From Pirellulales bacterium (lineage in GTDB: Bacteria > Planctomycetota > Planctomycetia > Pirellulales > Thermoguttaceae), in the NCBI GenBank assembly GCA_030607895.1, contig JAUWJC010000235.1:1-6723 (forward strand): a DNA stretch of 6,723 nucleotides, read 5' to 3'. Of the stretch, positions 1-5,268 are shown one piece after another (the stretch's first letter is position 1; the number at the start of each line of letters is the position of its first letter). The notes beneath the pieces are model-generated. The model did not search any database and was not told the origin of the DNA. It worked only from the letters and a program-made list of their open reading frames with translations. A program made the translations under genes and the position numbers.

Positions 1-128
1 GATCACAATAAGGTAAGATGGAGACGCAATCAAATCTCTACTCACTCGAACCATACTTTGAGAAGTCGGTCAATGCTTCGTTGATTTCTGCAAAAACACC
101 TCCCGAGAATGCAACTAGCATAACGTCA
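1..128. other. AT-richer leading segment, no supported gene
   Basis: The first 120 bases have 51 G or C (about 43%), clearly lower than the GC-rich genes that follow. A reading frame opens at ATG 18 after a weak AAGGT and its first ~38 residues look like plausible protein, but it then runs through the repeat at 129-179 and across the kinase gene in another frame, where it becomes arginine-rich shadow sequence. The segment could be the remains of a gene broken by the repeat, or an ordinary upstream region. No function is assigned. Confidence 0.4.
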
Positions 129-179
129 AACGGCCCGGAGGGTGCTTCGCACAAATTAAACCTGGTCCCTTTTTCGGCT
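129..179. repeat. Half copy of a palindromic repeat (51 bp identical to 5298-5348)
   Basis: These 51 bases are identical to 5298-5348. They contain the loop and right arm of the palindrome that is complete at 5269-5345, but the left arm is missing here: the bases before 129 do not match. The copy ends 8 bp before the first possible start of the kinase gene and 20 bp before the start chosen. Identity over 51 bp at 5.2 kb distance shows that this is a dispersed element. A REP- or MITE-like origin is an inference. Confidence 0.9.
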
Positions 180-198
180 CAAGCCAATGAGGGCTGCC

Positions 199-1479
199 AT
201 GCAAGGGCTAACACTCTGCGAGACGGTCGAGGTGCTTCTGATCGAGGACTCCGCCGCCGACGCGCGGACGGTGCAACTCGCGCTCAGCGAAGGTCGCGGC
301 GCGATGTCCGTTCGCTCGGGTCTGTTCGCCGTGACCCACGCCACCCGACTCCAAGAGGCATTGAGTCTGTTGGGTCAAAAGCGGTTCGACGTGGTGTTGC
401 TGGACCTGGTATTGCTGGACCCGGGGCTTCCCGATTCGGCCGGATTGGAAGCGCTTTCGGCGGTTCGGGCTGCCGCGGCCAGTGTTCCGGTGGTGATACT
501 CACGGGAATCGACGACGACGGGCTGGCGCTTTCGGCCATCCAGCAAGGCGCGCAGGACTGCCTCGCCAAGGACCATCTCGAAGGCCGAATTCTCTCGCGA
601 ACGATCCGCCACGCCATCGAGCGGAAACGGACCGAAATCGAACTGCTCCGCCATACTCGCGAGGTCGAGGCCGCCCGGGCACGCATCGAACAACAAGCGG
701 CCGAACTGAGAGCCCGGGCCGAACAACTCGATCGCATAAACCACGACCTGGACGACTTCACTTACATCACCTCGCACGATCTAAAAGAGCCGCTCAGGGG
801 AATCAGCGCCTATTGCGAAATCCTCCTGGAAGACTATCACGACAAGCTCGACGTTGGCGGACGGTGTCGCCTGGAAACGTTGGTGAAGCTTTGCGATCGG
901 CTGACTGCCCTGATCGATAATCTGTTGACCTACAGCCGCGTCGGCCAGGTGCGTCCACCCGACGACCGACTCGATCTGAACGCACTCGCAAGCGAGGTGC
1001 TAACCGCGCTGGACCCGGCAATCGTCCAGCGGAATGCGTCGGTCAAGATCGTGGGTCGGCTGCCCGCGGTCCGCGGCAACGCTACATTCATTGGCATGGT
1101 ATTCAACAACCTGATCTCCAACGCCTTGAAGTTCAACGACAGCCAACGGCGGGAGGTGGAGATCGGCGCGCTCGCGGGCAATCCACCCGTAATCTACGTC
1201 AAAGATAATGGAATCGGCATTACCAAGAAACACCACGAAGAGATATTCACGATTTTCCGGCGGCTTCACGGCCGGAAGAAATACGAAGGGACAGGCGCCG
1301 GATTGACGATCGTGCGGAAGATCATCACCTCGCACGGCGGCCGGATCTGGTTGGAATCGGAGCCCGGCCAGGGCACGGCGTTCTTCTTTACGCTTGCTCC
1401 GGCGGCAAAGAAGCCGTCGAAAAAGCCACCCCGACCTCCGCACTGGATCTCCCGCAGTGCACCCGCCAACGTGAAGTAA
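199..1479 (+). CDS. Soluble response regulator-histidine kinase fusion
   Basis: Two-component signalling protein of 426 residues that should autophosphorylate on a histidine. A receiver domain (about residues 9-140) shows the acidic pocket E16-D17, phosphoacceptor candidates D69 and D74, T102 and K124. A probable coiled-coil linker (about 140-185, rich in Glu, Arg and Ala) follows. The HisKA dimerisation helix has H193 in SHDLKEPLR. The HATPase domain has an N box (NNLISNALKFN, from N303), a G1 box (DNGIGI, D336) and a G2 box (GTGAGL, from 364). A Lys/Pro-rich tail ends the protein. There is no membrane segment or PAS/GAF domain, so it probably takes its signal through the receiver from a partner kinase or phosphotransfer protein. 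ATG 199 is preferred because GAGGG lies 5 bp upstream; ATG 187, in frame, has no ribosome-binding site. A five-residue duplication sits at the phosphoacceptor. No partner regulator or kinase is adjacent. The domain call is firm; the signal is unknown. Confidence 0.93.
   Translation: MQGLTLCETVEVLLIEDSAADARTVQLALSEGRGAMSVRSGLFAVTHATRLQEALSLLGQKRFDVVLLDLVLLDPGLPDSAGLEALSAVRAAAASVPVVILTGIDDDGLALSAIQQGAQDCLAKDHLEGRILSRTIRHAIERKRTEIELLRHTREVEAARARIEQQAAELRARAEQLDRINHDLDDFTYITSHDLKEPLRGISAYCEILLEDYHDKLDVGGRCRLETLVKLCDRLTALIDNLLTYSRVGQVRPPDDRLDLNALASEVLTALDPAIVQRNASVKIVGRLPAVRGNATFIGMVFNNLISNALKFNDSQRREVEIGALAGNPPVIYVKDNGIGITKKHHEEIFTIFRRLHGRKKYEGTGAGLTIVRKIITSHGGRIWLESEPGQGTAFFFTLAPAAKKPSKKPPRPPHWISRSAPANVK
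394..423 (+). repeat. 15-bp in-frame tandem duplication in receiver domain
   Basis: Two 15-bp units, 394-408 and 409-423, differ at only two positions and both encode V-L-L-D followed by L or P. The duplication adds five residues next to the conserved aspartate of the receiver domain. The usual receiver motif in this type reads LLDLxLPD once; here it reads LLDLVLLDPGLPD. Confidence 0.85.
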
Positions 1480-1512
1480 GCCGCCGCACCCAACGGCTCT
1501 TTTGCCGGGCAT

Positions 1513-1541
1513 TTCCTATTCGAAGCGTCTTGTGTTATAGT
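1513..1541 (+). promoter_or_regulatory. Predicted promoter for the Nramp-like gene
   Basis: An extended -10 (TGTTATAGT, 1533-1541; hexamer TATAGT matches 5 of 6) lies in the gap between the kinase and the transporter. A weak -35 (TTCCTA, 1513-1518, 3 of 6) is 17 bp upstream. The start point would fall near 1548, giving a leader of about 50 bases that includes the hairpin at 1553-1571. This suggests the transporter is transcribed separately from the kinase gene. Confidence 0.45.
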
Positions 1542-1552
1542 GGCGAAATCCG

Positions 1553-1571
1553 GCCGCTTGCGGCTTCGCAA
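1553..1571. repeat. 19-bp hairpin-forming repeat, upstream copy
   Basis: The sequence GCCGCTTGCGGCTTCGCAA is identical to 2981-2999. It can form a short stem, TTGCG pairing with CGCAA around a GCTT loop. It lies in the predicted leader of the transporter gene, about 30 bp before its start codon. The second copy is just after the stop codon of the same gene. Confidence 0.8.
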
Positions 1572-1600
1572 CGTCCACCGCACAATCAAGAGGGTAATTG

Positions 1601-2965
1601 ATGGCGAAACGACGTAGCCTGCTGACACGGATCGGCCCGGCGTTTATCGTCGGCGCGTGCGTTATTGGGCCGGGCAGCGTTACCTTGATGTCGACCACCG
1701 GCGCCAGTTACGGGTACACGATGATCTGGCTGTCGCTTCTGGCGGGCGCCCTGATGGCCGGGTTCCTGGCGCTGTTCATGCGACTGGGTATCTACTCCGA
1801 CGATACCTTCCTGACCATGACGGCAAACCGACTCGGCCGGCCGTTTGCCGTACTATGCGGCCTGACCGTCTTCATGGTTTCCGCGGCGTTCCAGTTCGGT
1901 AACTCGCTGGGGGTGACCGCCGGAATGGAAGCCCTCTTCGGCGGCGTGCCGCAGTACGTTTGGCCCGTGGTCTTCACCTTGGCCGCCATCGTCTTTCTCT
2001 TCAGCTTCAAGACGTTCTACTTCGCGCTGGAGAAGATGATGACGTTCTTTCTCATCTTCATGGCGCTGGCGTTTCTGGTCAACCTGGTCTGGGCCATTTT
2101 GGCAAAACCCGACCGCCTGGAAGTGTTTTGGGGTATTCTGCACGGGGCGTTCGTTCCCACGCTGCCGGCGAATGTCAACTGGGTGGTTATCTGCGGGCTG
2201 GTGGGCACAACCTTCTGCATTTCCGCCGCCATCTTCCAGGCCTACCTGGTCAAGGCGAAAGGATGGACCGAAGACGACCTGGCCAGCGGAATCGTCGATA
2301 CCGTCATGGCTTCGGTGATGCTCACGTTGGTCGGGGCCATTATCATGATGACCGCCGCCACCGTGCTGTATCCGCACTCCGGCCGTGTCGATTTCGGCAT
2401 CATGATCGGTTCGCTTGAAAAGGTCTTCGGACCATACGCCAAAATCGTCTTCAGCGTGGGCTTTTGGGCGGCGGCCTTCTCCAGCTTCATCGCCAACTCC
2501 CTGACCGGCGGCGTGATAATCAACGACACCCTCCGCCTGGGTGGAAAGCTCGAATCGACCCCCACCAAAATCTTCGCCTCCTGCGTCCTGCTGGTCGGCA
2601 TGTCCACCAGCCTGGCAATCATCCACACCGCCGAGCAGAACAAAAACGCTCAACAGACCGCGGCCACGGCAGCTACCGACAAGCAACCGGATCAGCCCGA
2701 CGCCGCGAGGCCCGAGAAGACCAAGAAAACCGACCTCAAAGTGGCGGCCATACTCGTCGGACAAGCCTCGACCATGCTCGCCGTGCCGCTGGCCGCCATT
2801 GCCGTTGTGGCCGTCCTGTTCGACCGCCGCAATGCCAAAGGCCGGCCGCTGCCACTGGCGGCAAAGGCCTTCGTACTGTTCGGGGCGGTTGTGCTGCTGG
2901 GTATCGCCACGGTAACATATCTGAAGATCAAGCCGGAGCTTTTGGAGATACTTGGTCTCGGGTAA
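1601..2965 (+). CDS. Divergent Nramp-family transporter
   Basis: Integral membrane protein of 454 residues, close to the usual Nramp length, with about 11 hydrophobic segments. The family fold is indicated by the first helix (IGPAFIVGACVIGPGS, residues 11-26), the sixth-helix region (VGTTFCISAAIFQAYLV, 201-217) and a tenth-helix region (GQASTMLAVPL, 387-397). Classical Nramp transporters bind Mn2+ or Fe2+ through a DPGN motif in helix 1 and an MPH motif in helix 6. Here these read GPGS (23-26) and about ISA, so the metal ligands are not conserved and the substrate cannot be assumed. A hydrophilic insert of about 37 residues (344-380, rich in Gln, Asp, Lys and Pro) separates helices 9 and 10. 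ATG 1601 is chosen because AAGAGGG (1588-1594) lies 6 bp upstream; a TTG at 1598 is too close to it. The gene stands alone between two copies of a 19-bp hairpin repeat. Confidence 0.88.
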   Translation: MAKRRSLLTRIGPAFIVGACVIGPGSVTLMSTTGASYGYTMIWLSLLAGALMAGFLALFMRLGIYSDDTFLTMTANRLGRPFAVLCGLTVFMVSAAFQFGNSLGVTAGMEALFGGVPQYVWPVVFTLAAIVFLFSFKTFYFALEKMMTFFLIFMALAFLVNLVWAILAKPDRLEVFWGILHGAFVPTLPANVNWVVICGLVGTTFCISAAIFQAYLVKAKGWTEDDLASGIVDTVMASVMLTLVGAIIMMTAATVLYPHSGRVDFGIMIGSLEKVFGPYAKIVFSVGFWAAAFSSFIANSLTGGVIINDTLRLGGKLESTPTKIFASCVLLVGMSTSLAIIHTAEQNKNAQQTAATAATDKQPDQPDAARPEKTKKTDLKVAAILVGQASTMLAVPLAAIAVVAVLFDRRNAKGRPLPLAAKAFVLFGAVVLLGIATVTYLKIKPELLEILGLG

Positions 2966-2980
2966 GACAGAACACCACTT

Positions 2981-3000
2981 GCCGCTTGCGGCTTCGCAAG
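2981..3000. repeat. 19-bp hairpin-forming repeat, downstream copy
   Basis: Identical over 2981-2999 to 1553-1571. Here the next base extends the stem to six pairs: CTTGCG (2985-2990), loop GCTT, CGCAAG (2995-3000). It starts 15 bp after the transporter stop codon. There is no T-run, so it is not a typical intrinsic terminator, though it could slow polymerase or protect the 3' end of the message. Confidence 0.8.
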
Positions 3001-3004
3001 AAGT

Positions 3005-3067
3005 ATGTAGGGTGGGCATCGCCCACCAATCTGCAACCAGTTGTGGTGGGCAATGCCCACCCTACAT
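3005..3067. repeat. Long palindromic repeat (24-bp arms, one mismatch)
   Basis: The arms 3005-3028 and 3044-3067 are complementary apart from position 3020 against 3052, with a 15-base spacer. Each arm also contains its own small palindrome, GGTGGGC...GCCCACC (3011-3027 and 3045-3061), so the element can fold either as one long stem or as two small hairpins. The arrangement is like REP/BIME elements, and the GTAGGGTGGGCATTGCCCACC-type sequence is familiar from dispersed repeats in several bacterial groups. It lies between the transporter and the first DUF1080 gene, 27 bp before that gene's start. Confidence 0.88.
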
Positions 3068-3080
3068 TTTCCCATTTGCC

Positions 3081-3086
3081 AAGGAG
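3081..3086 (+). promoter_or_regulatory. Ribosome-binding site fixing the DUF1080 start
   Basis: AAGGAG lies 8 bp before ATG 3095. It supports that start over any start inside the palindromic repeat, where the same reading frame is also open. Confidence 0.8.
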
Positions 3087-3094
3087 TATTCGTC

Positions 3095-3907
3095 ATGACG
3101 AAACTACACCAAATGAAACAGGCGGGCGGGCATTCCCAGATTGCCGCCGGTCCCCTGCGTCAGTCGGCCGTCTTGTTGGCTGCTCTGTTGGTTGTCCTCG
3201 GCGCACTGCTTCTGGCCCATCAACTCATCCGCCGGGCCGAAGGCGCCGACCCATCCACCACGCCGGCCGCAAGCGCCGGGCAGAAAAACGACGATAAGGC
3301 GGCAAAGCCCGATCCGTACCAGTGGAAGAGTATGTTCGACGGCAAGACACTCAAGGGCTGGAAGGTCACCAAGTTCGGTGGCGAAGGCGAAGTGTCGGTC
3401 AAGAACGCGATGATCCTGATGGAGATGGGCGAGACGCTAACCGGCATAACCTGGGCCGGCAAACCGCCTCGTATCGACTACGAGTTGTCGCTGGAAGGGA
3501 TGCGGGTAGACGGAAACGACTTCTTCTGCACCACCACGTTTCCCATCGGCGACAAGTACTGCTCGCTTGTTGTCGGCGGCTGGGGCGGCCCGGTGGTGGG
3601 ATTGTCGTGTGTCGATTTCTACGACGCCTCGGACAACATCACCACGACGTTCCACGATTTCAAATCGAAACGTTGGTACAAGGTGCGGATTCGCGTGACC
3701 AAACACAAGGTCGACGCCTGGATCGACAAGGAGCACGTGGTCGATCTGCCGACCAAGGAGCGCAAATTCGACATCCGCGACGAGGTGGACCTGAGCAAGC
3801 CGCTGGGTATCTCCGCCTGGTGTACCAGCGGGGCGGTTCGCAACATCCGCATCCGAAAGCTCAAGCCCGAAGAGGCCGCACCGCCCAAACCAAAGGCGGA
3901 GAATTGA
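3095..3907 (+). CDS. Membrane-anchored DUF1080 / 3-keto-disaccharide hydrolase-like protein
   Basis: Protein of 270 residues with one DUF1080 domain (Pfam PF06439, a concanavalin-like fold; characterised members hydrolyse 3-keto-glycosides). A hydrophobic helix at about 24-42, followed by RR and with no clear cleavage site, suggests a signal anchor with the domain outside the cytoplasmic membrane. A Pro/Ala/Lys-rich linker (50-75) leads to the domain start WKSMFDGKTLKGWK (77-90). Further conserved blocks are MRVDGNDFFCTTTFP (136-150), VVGGWGGPVVGLS (159-171), RWYKVRIRV (193-201) and the closing strand AVRNIRIRKLKP (247-258). The tail is again Pro/Lys-rich. It is a paralogue of the protein at 4596-5264. 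The start is set by AAGGAG 8 bp upstream. Its stop lies 8 bp from the stop of the convergent Rieske-like gene. The domain is well supported, but the substrate and catalytic activity are not shown by the sequence. Confidence 0.9.
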   Translation: MTKLHQMKQAGGHSQIAAGPLRQSAVLLAALLVVLGALLLAHQLIRRAEGADPSTTPAASAGQKNDDKAAKPDPYQWKSMFDGKTLKGWKVTKFGGEGEVSVKNAMILMEMGETLTGITWAGKPPRIDYELSLEGMRVDGNDFFCTTTFPIGDKYCSLVVGGWGGPVVGLSCVDFYDASDNITTTFHDFKSKRWYKVRIRVTKHKVDAWIDKEHVVDLPTKERKFDIRDEVDLSKPLGISAWCTSGAVRNIRIRKLKPEEAAPPKPKAEN

Positions 3908-3915
3908 GTGCGGCG

Positions 3916-4317
3916 TTAATCCAGCGAGATGACGAGTTTTCCGGGGCGACTCTCGATATTCAACGGCTGACTTGGCTTTGTCGCCAAGCCCGACAGGTTG
4001 CTGCCGTGATAGTCGAACGTCGATTGGCCGATGCTGCAACAGCGGATTCGTGCCTCGCCCGGGACCGGGTCAAGCCGGCGATGGCCCACGTGCGTGCATC
4101 GGTTTGGAAAGGCACGAAAACTGCCGCCCTGGCCATGCACCACCAGCACCCGATGCGGAAGTCCCGAACCTTCCAGGCGAATGGCGCCGCCCGGCTCGGC
4201 CAGTTCCGGTGCCCGATCCAGCGTTATCTCGACGATACCGTCGACGTATTTCCAGCATTCCGGATCGGCGGGACGTGGAGTTTGGCAAATGCCGAAGAGC
4301 CGCTTGAAGAATTCCAC
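3916..4317 (-). CDS. Small Rieske-like ferredoxin-fold protein with degenerate cluster site
   Basis: Soluble protein of 133 residues with no signal peptide or membrane segment. Residues 24-132 resemble a Rieske [2Fe-2S] domain: a strand-rich start, C74-T-H76 in the first ligand loop, then the second loop RCCSIGQSTFD (92-102) and a C-terminal glycine/proline turn. A normal Rieske site is CxH plus CxxHGSxF; here the second histidine is replaced (I96 or G97, depending on which of C93 and C94 is the ligand). H79 and H104 are nearby histidines that might substitute. Family members usually move electrons for oxygenases or reductases, but no oxygenase is adjacent. The start is GTG 4317, with AAGGAGGG 7 bp upstream; an open frame continues 55 codons further upstream but those residues look non-native. 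The gene lies antisense between two DUF1080 paralogues and has its own predicted promoter. The fold call is moderate to good; a working cluster is doubtful. Confidence 0.78.
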   Translation of the reverse strand: MEFFKRLFGICQTPRPADPECWKYVDGIVEITLDRAPELAEPGGAIRLEGSGLPHRVLVVHGQGGSFRAFPNRCTHVGHRRLDPVPGEARIRCCSIGQSTFDYHGSNLSGLATKPSQPLNIESRPGKLVISLD

Positions 4318-4324
4318 GGTTTCA

Positions 4325-4332
4325 CCCTCCTT
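4325..4332 (-). promoter_or_regulatory. Strong ribosome-binding site deciding a GTG start
   Basis: On the minus strand AAGGAGGG is followed by a 7-base spacer and GTG at 4317-4315. This is the strongest ribosome-binding site in the window, and it shows that translation starts at GTG rather than at the ATG 55 codons upstream. Confidence 0.85.
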
Positions 4333-4368
4333 GTTTGACGGTTTTCGTGGTTTTGTCGGTAACCGGCG

Positions 4369-4398
4369 AGTATAGCCAGACGGCCACGAAAATGATAG
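4369..4398 (-). promoter_or_regulatory. Predicted promoter for the Rieske-like gene
   Basis: On the minus strand, -10 TATACT (4374-4369, 5 of 6) has an 18-bp spacer to a weak -35 CTATCA (4398-4393, 3 of 6). It lies about 50 bp before the GTG start, a plausible leader length. The 12-bp palindrome at 4412-4423 is just upstream. Confidence 0.4.
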
Positions 4399-4411
4399 AC
4401 TAAGGACTAGT

Positions 4412-4423
4412 ACTTGTACAAGT
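4412..4423. promoter_or_regulatory. Perfect 12-bp palindrome, possible operator
   Basis: ACTTGTACAAGT is a perfect inverted repeat in the space between divergently transcribed genes, 14 bp upstream of the predicted -35 of the Rieske-like gene. Its core TTGTACAA occurs again at 6169-6176 in the other divergent intergenic region. It looks like a dimeric regulator site, but no regulator can be named. Confidence 0.35.
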
Positions 4424-4431
4424 TTGAGCGA

Positions 4432-4511
4432 GGGTGGCACGTCCCTGAGCGCAGCGAAGGGCGTGGGCGCTCGGCTCAACACGCCCTTCGTTCCTCAGGG
4501 ACGTGCCACCC
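4432..4511. repeat. Long imperfect palindromic repeat (18 + 11 bp stems)
   Basis: The outer arms 4432-4449 and 4494-4511 are perfectly complementary. After a small asymmetric bulge (4450-4454 against 4491-4493), a second stem forms from 4455-4465 and 4480-4490, leaving a 14-base loop. The element is unrelated in sequence to the palindromes at 3005 and 5269. It lies between the Rieske-like gene and the second DUF1080 gene, about 85 bp before the latter. There is no coding sequence and no T-run, so a dispersed REP/MITE-like element is more likely than a terminator. Confidence 0.88.
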
Positions 4512-4553
4512 AATTGATCAAGTTATTTTTGCGCGGGCCCTGAGTTCGGGTAT

Positions 4554-4559
4554 TCTAAT
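4554..4559 (+). promoter_or_regulatory. Weak candidate -10 for the second DUF1080 gene
   Basis: TCTAAT matches the -10 consensus at 5 of 6 positions and lies 36 bp before ATG 4596, but no convincing -35 is found 16-18 bp upstream, where the sequence is GC-rich. It is offered only as the best local candidate; an alternative sigma factor could also be used. Confidence 0.22.
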
Positions 4560-4595
4560 TTCAGATTGGACACTACGACACCACAAGCGACCGAC

Positions 4596-5264
4596 ATGAA
4601 TAGACCAATCTCCCTATCGGCCGCGAGTCTTGCGGCCCTGATCGTCGCGACGGCGTTCTGCCTGCTGCCCAATTCGTCCGGCGCGGGCGAGTGGAAAAGC
4701 CTCTTCGACGGCAAAACGCTCGGCAAGTGGAAGGTGGTCAAGGAGTTCGACTTCGAGAAGCACGGCAAAATCCACGTCGTCGACGGCAAACTGATCATCG
4801 AAAAGGGCCGGCCGGCGGCAGGTATCAAGTGGACCGGCAAGTTCCCCAAAACCGACTACGAAGTGACGCTCGAAGCGATGCGAGTCGACGGTGACGACTT
4901 CTTCTGCGGAATGACCTTCCCGACGGCCAAGGGACCGCTCACACTGGTTGTCGGCGGTTGGGGTGGCTCGGTGACGGGGCTTTCCAGCATCGACGGCGAA
5001 CCGGCCGTCGAAAACGAAACCGCCGGATACCAGAAGTTCAAGCAGAATAAGTGGTACCGCATCCGCCTGCGGGTAACCGGTCCGAAGATCGAAGCCTGGA
5101 TCGGCAAAGAGAAGATCGTCGAGTTGGAAACCGAGAACCGCAAATTCTCGATCTACTGGGAAGTGGAGCCGTGCCTGCCGCTGGGTATCGCTACCTGGAA
5201 CACCACGGGCGCCTTGCGCGACATCCGCGTCCGGTCGATCAAGCCGGCGAGGGACGAGGAGTGA
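4596..5264 (+). CDS. Exported DUF1080 / 3-keto-disaccharide hydrolase-like protein
   Basis: Protein of 222 residues made of a cleavable-type signal peptide and one DUF1080 domain. The signal peptide has a short charged start, a hydrophobic core at about 11-24 and a likely cleavage after the SSGAG region near residue 31. The domain opens with WKSLFDGKTLGKWK (33-46) and contains MRVDGDDFFCGMTFP (95-109), VVGGWGGSVTGLSS (118-131), KWYRIRLRV (152-160) and the closing strand ALRDIRVRSIKP (206-217). These blocks align along their whole length with the protein at 3095-3907, so the two are paralogues. This one lacks the long linker and tail, so it should be free in the periplasm rather than anchored. 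ATG 4596 is preferred because it begins a clean signal peptide; there is no strong ribosome-binding site, and a TTG at 4566 is in frame. A palindrome begins 4 bp after the stop. The substrate is unknown. Confidence 0.9.
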   Translation: MNRPISLSAASLAALIVATAFCLLPNSSGAGEWKSLFDGKTLGKWKVVKEFDFEKHGKIHVVDGKLIIEKGRPAAGIKWTGKFPKTDYEVTLEAMRVDGDDFFCGMTFPTAKGPLTLVVGGWGGSVTGLSSIDGEPAVENETAGYQKFKQNKWYRIRLRVTGPKIEAWIGKEKIVELETENRKFSIYWEVEPCLPLGIATWNTTGALRDIRVRSIKPARDEE

Positions 5265-5268
5265 GGGA

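Noticed and set aside
18..920. Long plus-strand open frame of 300 codons starting at ATG 18
   Set aside because: After about 38 residues it runs through the repeat and then overlaps the histidine kinase gene in another frame, giving arginine- and glycine-rich sequence with no domain. The kinase frame has all expected motifs.
1542..1600. Possible metal riboswitch in the transporter leader
   Set aside because: The leader is short and contains only the small 19-bp hairpin repeat; no yybP-ykoY or other riboswitch pattern was recognised.
1853..3019. Minus-strand open frame of 388 codons opposite the transporter
   Set aside because: Its product is rich in Gly, His, Asp and Gln without any recognisable domain, as expected for the shadow of a GC-rich membrane-protein gene. 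The plus-strand frame is a clear Nramp-like protein.
3041..3094. Earlier start for the first DUF1080 protein inside the palindrome
   Set aside because: The frame is open but the residues are encoded by the repeat; AAGGAG at 3081-3086 supports ATG 3095.
3322..4338. Plus-strand open frame of 338 codons across the first DUF1080 and Rieske-like genes
   Set aside because: It is out of frame with the DUF1080 domain and antisense to the Rieske-like gene, with Arg/Gln-rich shadow composition.
4318..4482. 55-codon N-terminal extension of the Rieske-like gene
   Set aside because: It would be translated from the palindromic repeat and promoter region, its residues show no domain, and a near-perfect ribosome-binding site points to GTG 4317.
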